A program made the position numbers and the translations under genes. This document shows, piece by piece, positions 5,809-7,403 of a stretch of 7,403 nucleotides of DNA; the stretch's first letter is position 1; each line of letters opens with the position of its first letter. The notes below the pieces were generated by a model, which was given only the letters and a program-made list of their open reading frames with translations, made no database searches and was not told where the DNA came from. Source of the DNA: CAYVBE01 sp964448935 (lineage in GTDB: Bacteria; Planctomycetota; Brocadiia; SM23-32); assembly GCA_964448935.1 (NCBI GenBank), contig CAYVBE010000197.1:1-7403 (forward strand). The letters run 5' to 3'.

Positions 5809-7296
5809 CTAATCCGCCCGGTGCGGGCCGTAGCGTTCGCGCCATTCGTTCAATCTCTCCAGCAGGTCGTCGCGGACCTCCCTTACGCCGGGTTCGTGGT
5901 ACAGGTTGTTCTTTTCCAGCGGGTCCTCGGTCAGGTCATAGAGTTCCCCGTCCTGATCGGAGTCCCACCAGGTGAGTTTCCAGCGCTCGCCTCGGATGCA
6001 GAAGCCGAAATCGTCCCATTCGATGAAGGCGTAATCGCGCACCTTCTCCTCTTTCCCTTCCAGGACGGGCAGCAGGCTGTGCCCGTGGGCGTCTTCCGGG
6101 ACGTCCACATCCAGCATGTCCAGCACGGTGGGCATGAAATCCACGCCGTCGGCGAGCGCGTCTATCCGTTTCCCTGCTTCCAGGCGCCCCGGCCGGCGCA
6201 CGATGGTCGGCACGCGCGCCGTGCCCTCGTAGCATAACGGGCCTTTGTGTGACAGCCCGTGCTCGCCGATCATGTGGCCGTGATCGCTGTTGATGATCAC
6301 AATGGTGTTGTCCGCCACCCCGATCTCCTCCAGGTAGTCAATGATCCGGCCCATCTGCGCGTCCAGGTGCGAGACCAGTCCCAGATACCGCGCCGCGTGC
6401 ATGCGATGGTCGGCCTCGCTGATCTCGGACATGCGGGTGAACTCGCGATATTCCCGGACCACGCTCGGCTTGGTCGCCAGGCTCCGCTCGTATCCCTCCA
6501 GAAGCTCCGGTCGCACGTCGTCCGGGCCATACATGCTGGCGTAGGGCTCGGGCGGCACGACCGGCGGGTGGGGATCGTCGAAGGAGACGCGCAGGAAGAA
6601 CGGCCGCGGGTCGTCGTGCCAGTAGAGCCACTTCATGGCCTGGGAGGCCAGGATGTAGCTCTTCGAGGTCTGCACCGGCCCCGGGTATATGCCGTAGAGC
6701 ACGCGGTCGCTGTTGTCGCAGACCTCGTTGCCGATGAACGTCAGTTCCGGATACACCTCCGGGTCGAAGGCCACCTTGGACGGCTTGGTGGCGCCGAAGA
6801 CGTCCTCGACGTATTCCGTGTATTCCCAGATATCCTTCGAGTTCCGGCCGCAGTGGCTCTTGCCGATGTTCGCCGTGCGCCAGCCGGCCTTTCTGAGCAG
6901 CGTGGGGAAGGCCACCTCCGACTCCCGCATGGGCAGGCCGTTCTGCAGGACGCCGTGTATGCCGGGGTAGTGGCCCGTCAGGAAGGTGGCCCGGCTGGGC
7001 ATGCAGACGGGCTCCCCGGCGAAGGCGTTGGTGAACACCGCCCCCTCGCCGGCCACACGGTCAATGTTGGGCGTCTGGATGCGGGGGTGCCCCATGCAGC
7101 CCATGGTGTCGGCGCGGAGCTGGTCGGCCATCAGCCACAGCACGTTCGGCCGGTCGGAGGGCTTCCTGGCCGGGGTTCTCGGCCCGCGCCTGCGTCTCTC
7201 GCGCGGCCGCACGCGGCCCTCTTCAGCCAGTCCGGCGCGGAATGTATCGAAGCTCCTGCGGGGGCCCGTCCGATCACTTCCCGGTGCTTTGGCCAT
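5809..7296 (-). CDS. Sulfatase, Cys-type (formylglycine-dependent), no signal peptide
   Basis: A 495-residue sulfatase of the alkaline-phosphatase superfamily that hydrolyses sulfate esters. Visible motifs are NVLWLMADQLRADTMG (51-66; D58 a metal ligand, with Q59), CMPSRATFLTG (98-108, where C98 would become formylglycine and R102 supports it), GKSHCG (145-150; K146, H148), DDPHPP (240-245; H243), NSDHGHMIGEHG (336-347; D338, H339 at the metal site) and SHKG (349-352; K351). The C-terminal GELYDLTEDPLEKNNLY is the usual sulfatase ending. All catalytic positions are present, so it should be active if a formylglycine-generating enzyme or anaerobic maturase exists elsewhere. GKSH replaces the more usual GKWH. 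There is no signal peptide; instead about 50 Arg-rich residues precede the first strand. I chose ATG 7296 (GGAG nine bases upstream); ATG 7311 and TTG 7344 are alternatives with no ribosome-binding site. First gene of the probable operon; the exact sulfated substrate cannot be read from sequence. Confidence 0.93.
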   Translation of the reverse strand: MAKAPGSDRTGPRRSFDTFRAGLAEEGRVRPRERRRRGPRTPARKPSDRPNVLWLMADQLRADTMGCMGHPRIQTPNIDRVAGEGAVFTNAFAGEPVCMPSRATFLTGHYPGIHGVLQNGLPMRESEVAFPTLLRKAGWRTANIGKSHCGRNSKDIWEYTEYVEDVFGATKPSKVAFDPEVYPELTFIGNEVCDNSDRVLYGIYPGPVQTSKSYILASQAMKWLYWHDDPRPFFLRVSFDDPHPPVVPPEPYASMYGPDDVRPELLEGYERSLATKPSVVREYREFTRMSEISEADHRMHAARYLGLVSHLDAQMGRIIDYLEEIGVADNTIVIINSDHGHMIGEHGLSHKGPLCYEGTARVPTIVRRPGRLEAGKRIDALADGVDFMPTVLDMLDVDVPEDAHGHSLLPVLEGKEEKVRDYAFIEWDDFGFCIRGERWKLTWWDSDQDGELYDLTEDPLEKNNLYHEPGVREVRDDLLERLNEWRERYGPHRAD

Positions 7297-7403
7297 TTGT
7301 CTCTTCTCCATGGAGTGTTTCGGGCAGTCTCGGGGCGCAGGCAAGCTGTGTCAAGTGGATAACGACTAGTCCCAAAATAAGCGAGTTTGCGACGAAATGG
7401 GGG
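7297..7403 (-). other. Upstream leader of the sulfatase operon, promoter not resolved
   Basis: These 107 bases up to the window edge hold no supported gene and include a less GC-rich patch (about 7351-7392) where a promoter would be expected. A perfect TTGACA lies on the - strand at 7354-7349, but 17 bases downstream the sequence is GAGACT, a poor -10 element. A sigma-70-type promoter is therefore only a weak possibility, and the true promoter may lie outside the window. Confidence 0.35.
7306..7309 (-). promoter_or_regulatory. Ribosome-binding site deciding the sulfatase start
   Basis: GGAG on the - strand, nine bases before ATG 7296. It overlaps the upstream candidate ATG at 7311, which itself has no purine-rich stretch before it. 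This favours the 495-residue form over the 500-residue (ATG 7311) and 511-residue (TTG 7344) forms. Confidence 0.5.

Noticed and set aside
5305..6237. + strand open frame of 310 codons
   Set aside because: It lies opposite the glycosidase-like gene start, the spacer and the sulfatase 3' part, has no domain motif, and shows typical shadow composition.
7326..7354. Sigma-70 promoter with TTGACA at 7354-7349
   Set aside because: The -35 match is perfect, but the element 17 bases downstream is GAGACT, only half matching a -10, so I did not call a promoter.
6259..7362. + strand open frame of 367 codons
   Set aside because: It is antisense to the catalytic core of the sulfatase, whose motifs are unmistakable, and shows only low-complexity Val/Gly/Ala/Arg sequence.

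Overview
The window is GC-rich bacterial DNA carrying five or six protein genes at high density. No tRNA, rRNA, CRISPR array, transposase or integrase is visible. The gene mix is a Cys-type sulfatase, an (alpha/alpha)6 six-hairpin glycosidase-like protein, an atypical uroporphyrinogen-decarboxylase (URO-D) superfamily protein and a DUF3604-like PHP metallohydrolase. This mix, with strong GC bias in third positions, is most familiar from Planctomycetota, Lentisphaerota and other PVC-type or Armatimonadota-like genomes. That assignment is inference from gene content only. A run of exactly 100 N suggests a scaffolded draft or metagenome-assembled genome.

Layout. On the + strand, bases 1-1554 hold the 3' part of a PHP-domain protein that runs in from beyond the left edge. 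It is convergent with everything else; the 58-base junction (1555-1612) holds a hairpin but no T-tract. On the - strand, read from right to left, come four genes: the sulfatase (7296-5809); a 117-base spacer with a long inverted repeat (5731-5773); the glycosidase-like gene (5691-3471), interrupted by the assembly gap at 4253-4352; an all-helical protein of unknown function with a His/Asp/Cys pattern reminiscent of the zinc-dependent phospholipase C fold (3444-2575); and the URO-D superfamily gene (2578-1613). The last two overlap by ATGA. The remaining junctions are 26 and 117 bases, so the four - strand genes are probably one transcription unit. The 107 bases right of the sulfatase start (7297-7403) are probably its leader and promoter region, but no convincing promoter is visible.

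Working together. The sulfatase and the glycosidase-like protein fit a carbohydrate role: removing sulfate from, and cleaving, a sulfated or otherwise modified glycan or glycoside. None of the four products has a recognisable signal peptide, so the simplest reading is cytoplasmic processing of an imported small substrate. The URO-D-like protein lacks the porphyrin-binding N-terminal motif of true HemE and keeps a His-rich motif in the place where methyl-corrinoid transferases bind zinc. It and its coupled helical partner are the least understood and most interesting part of the window. Three start codons were moved to internal ATGs because those have the better ribosome-binding sites.
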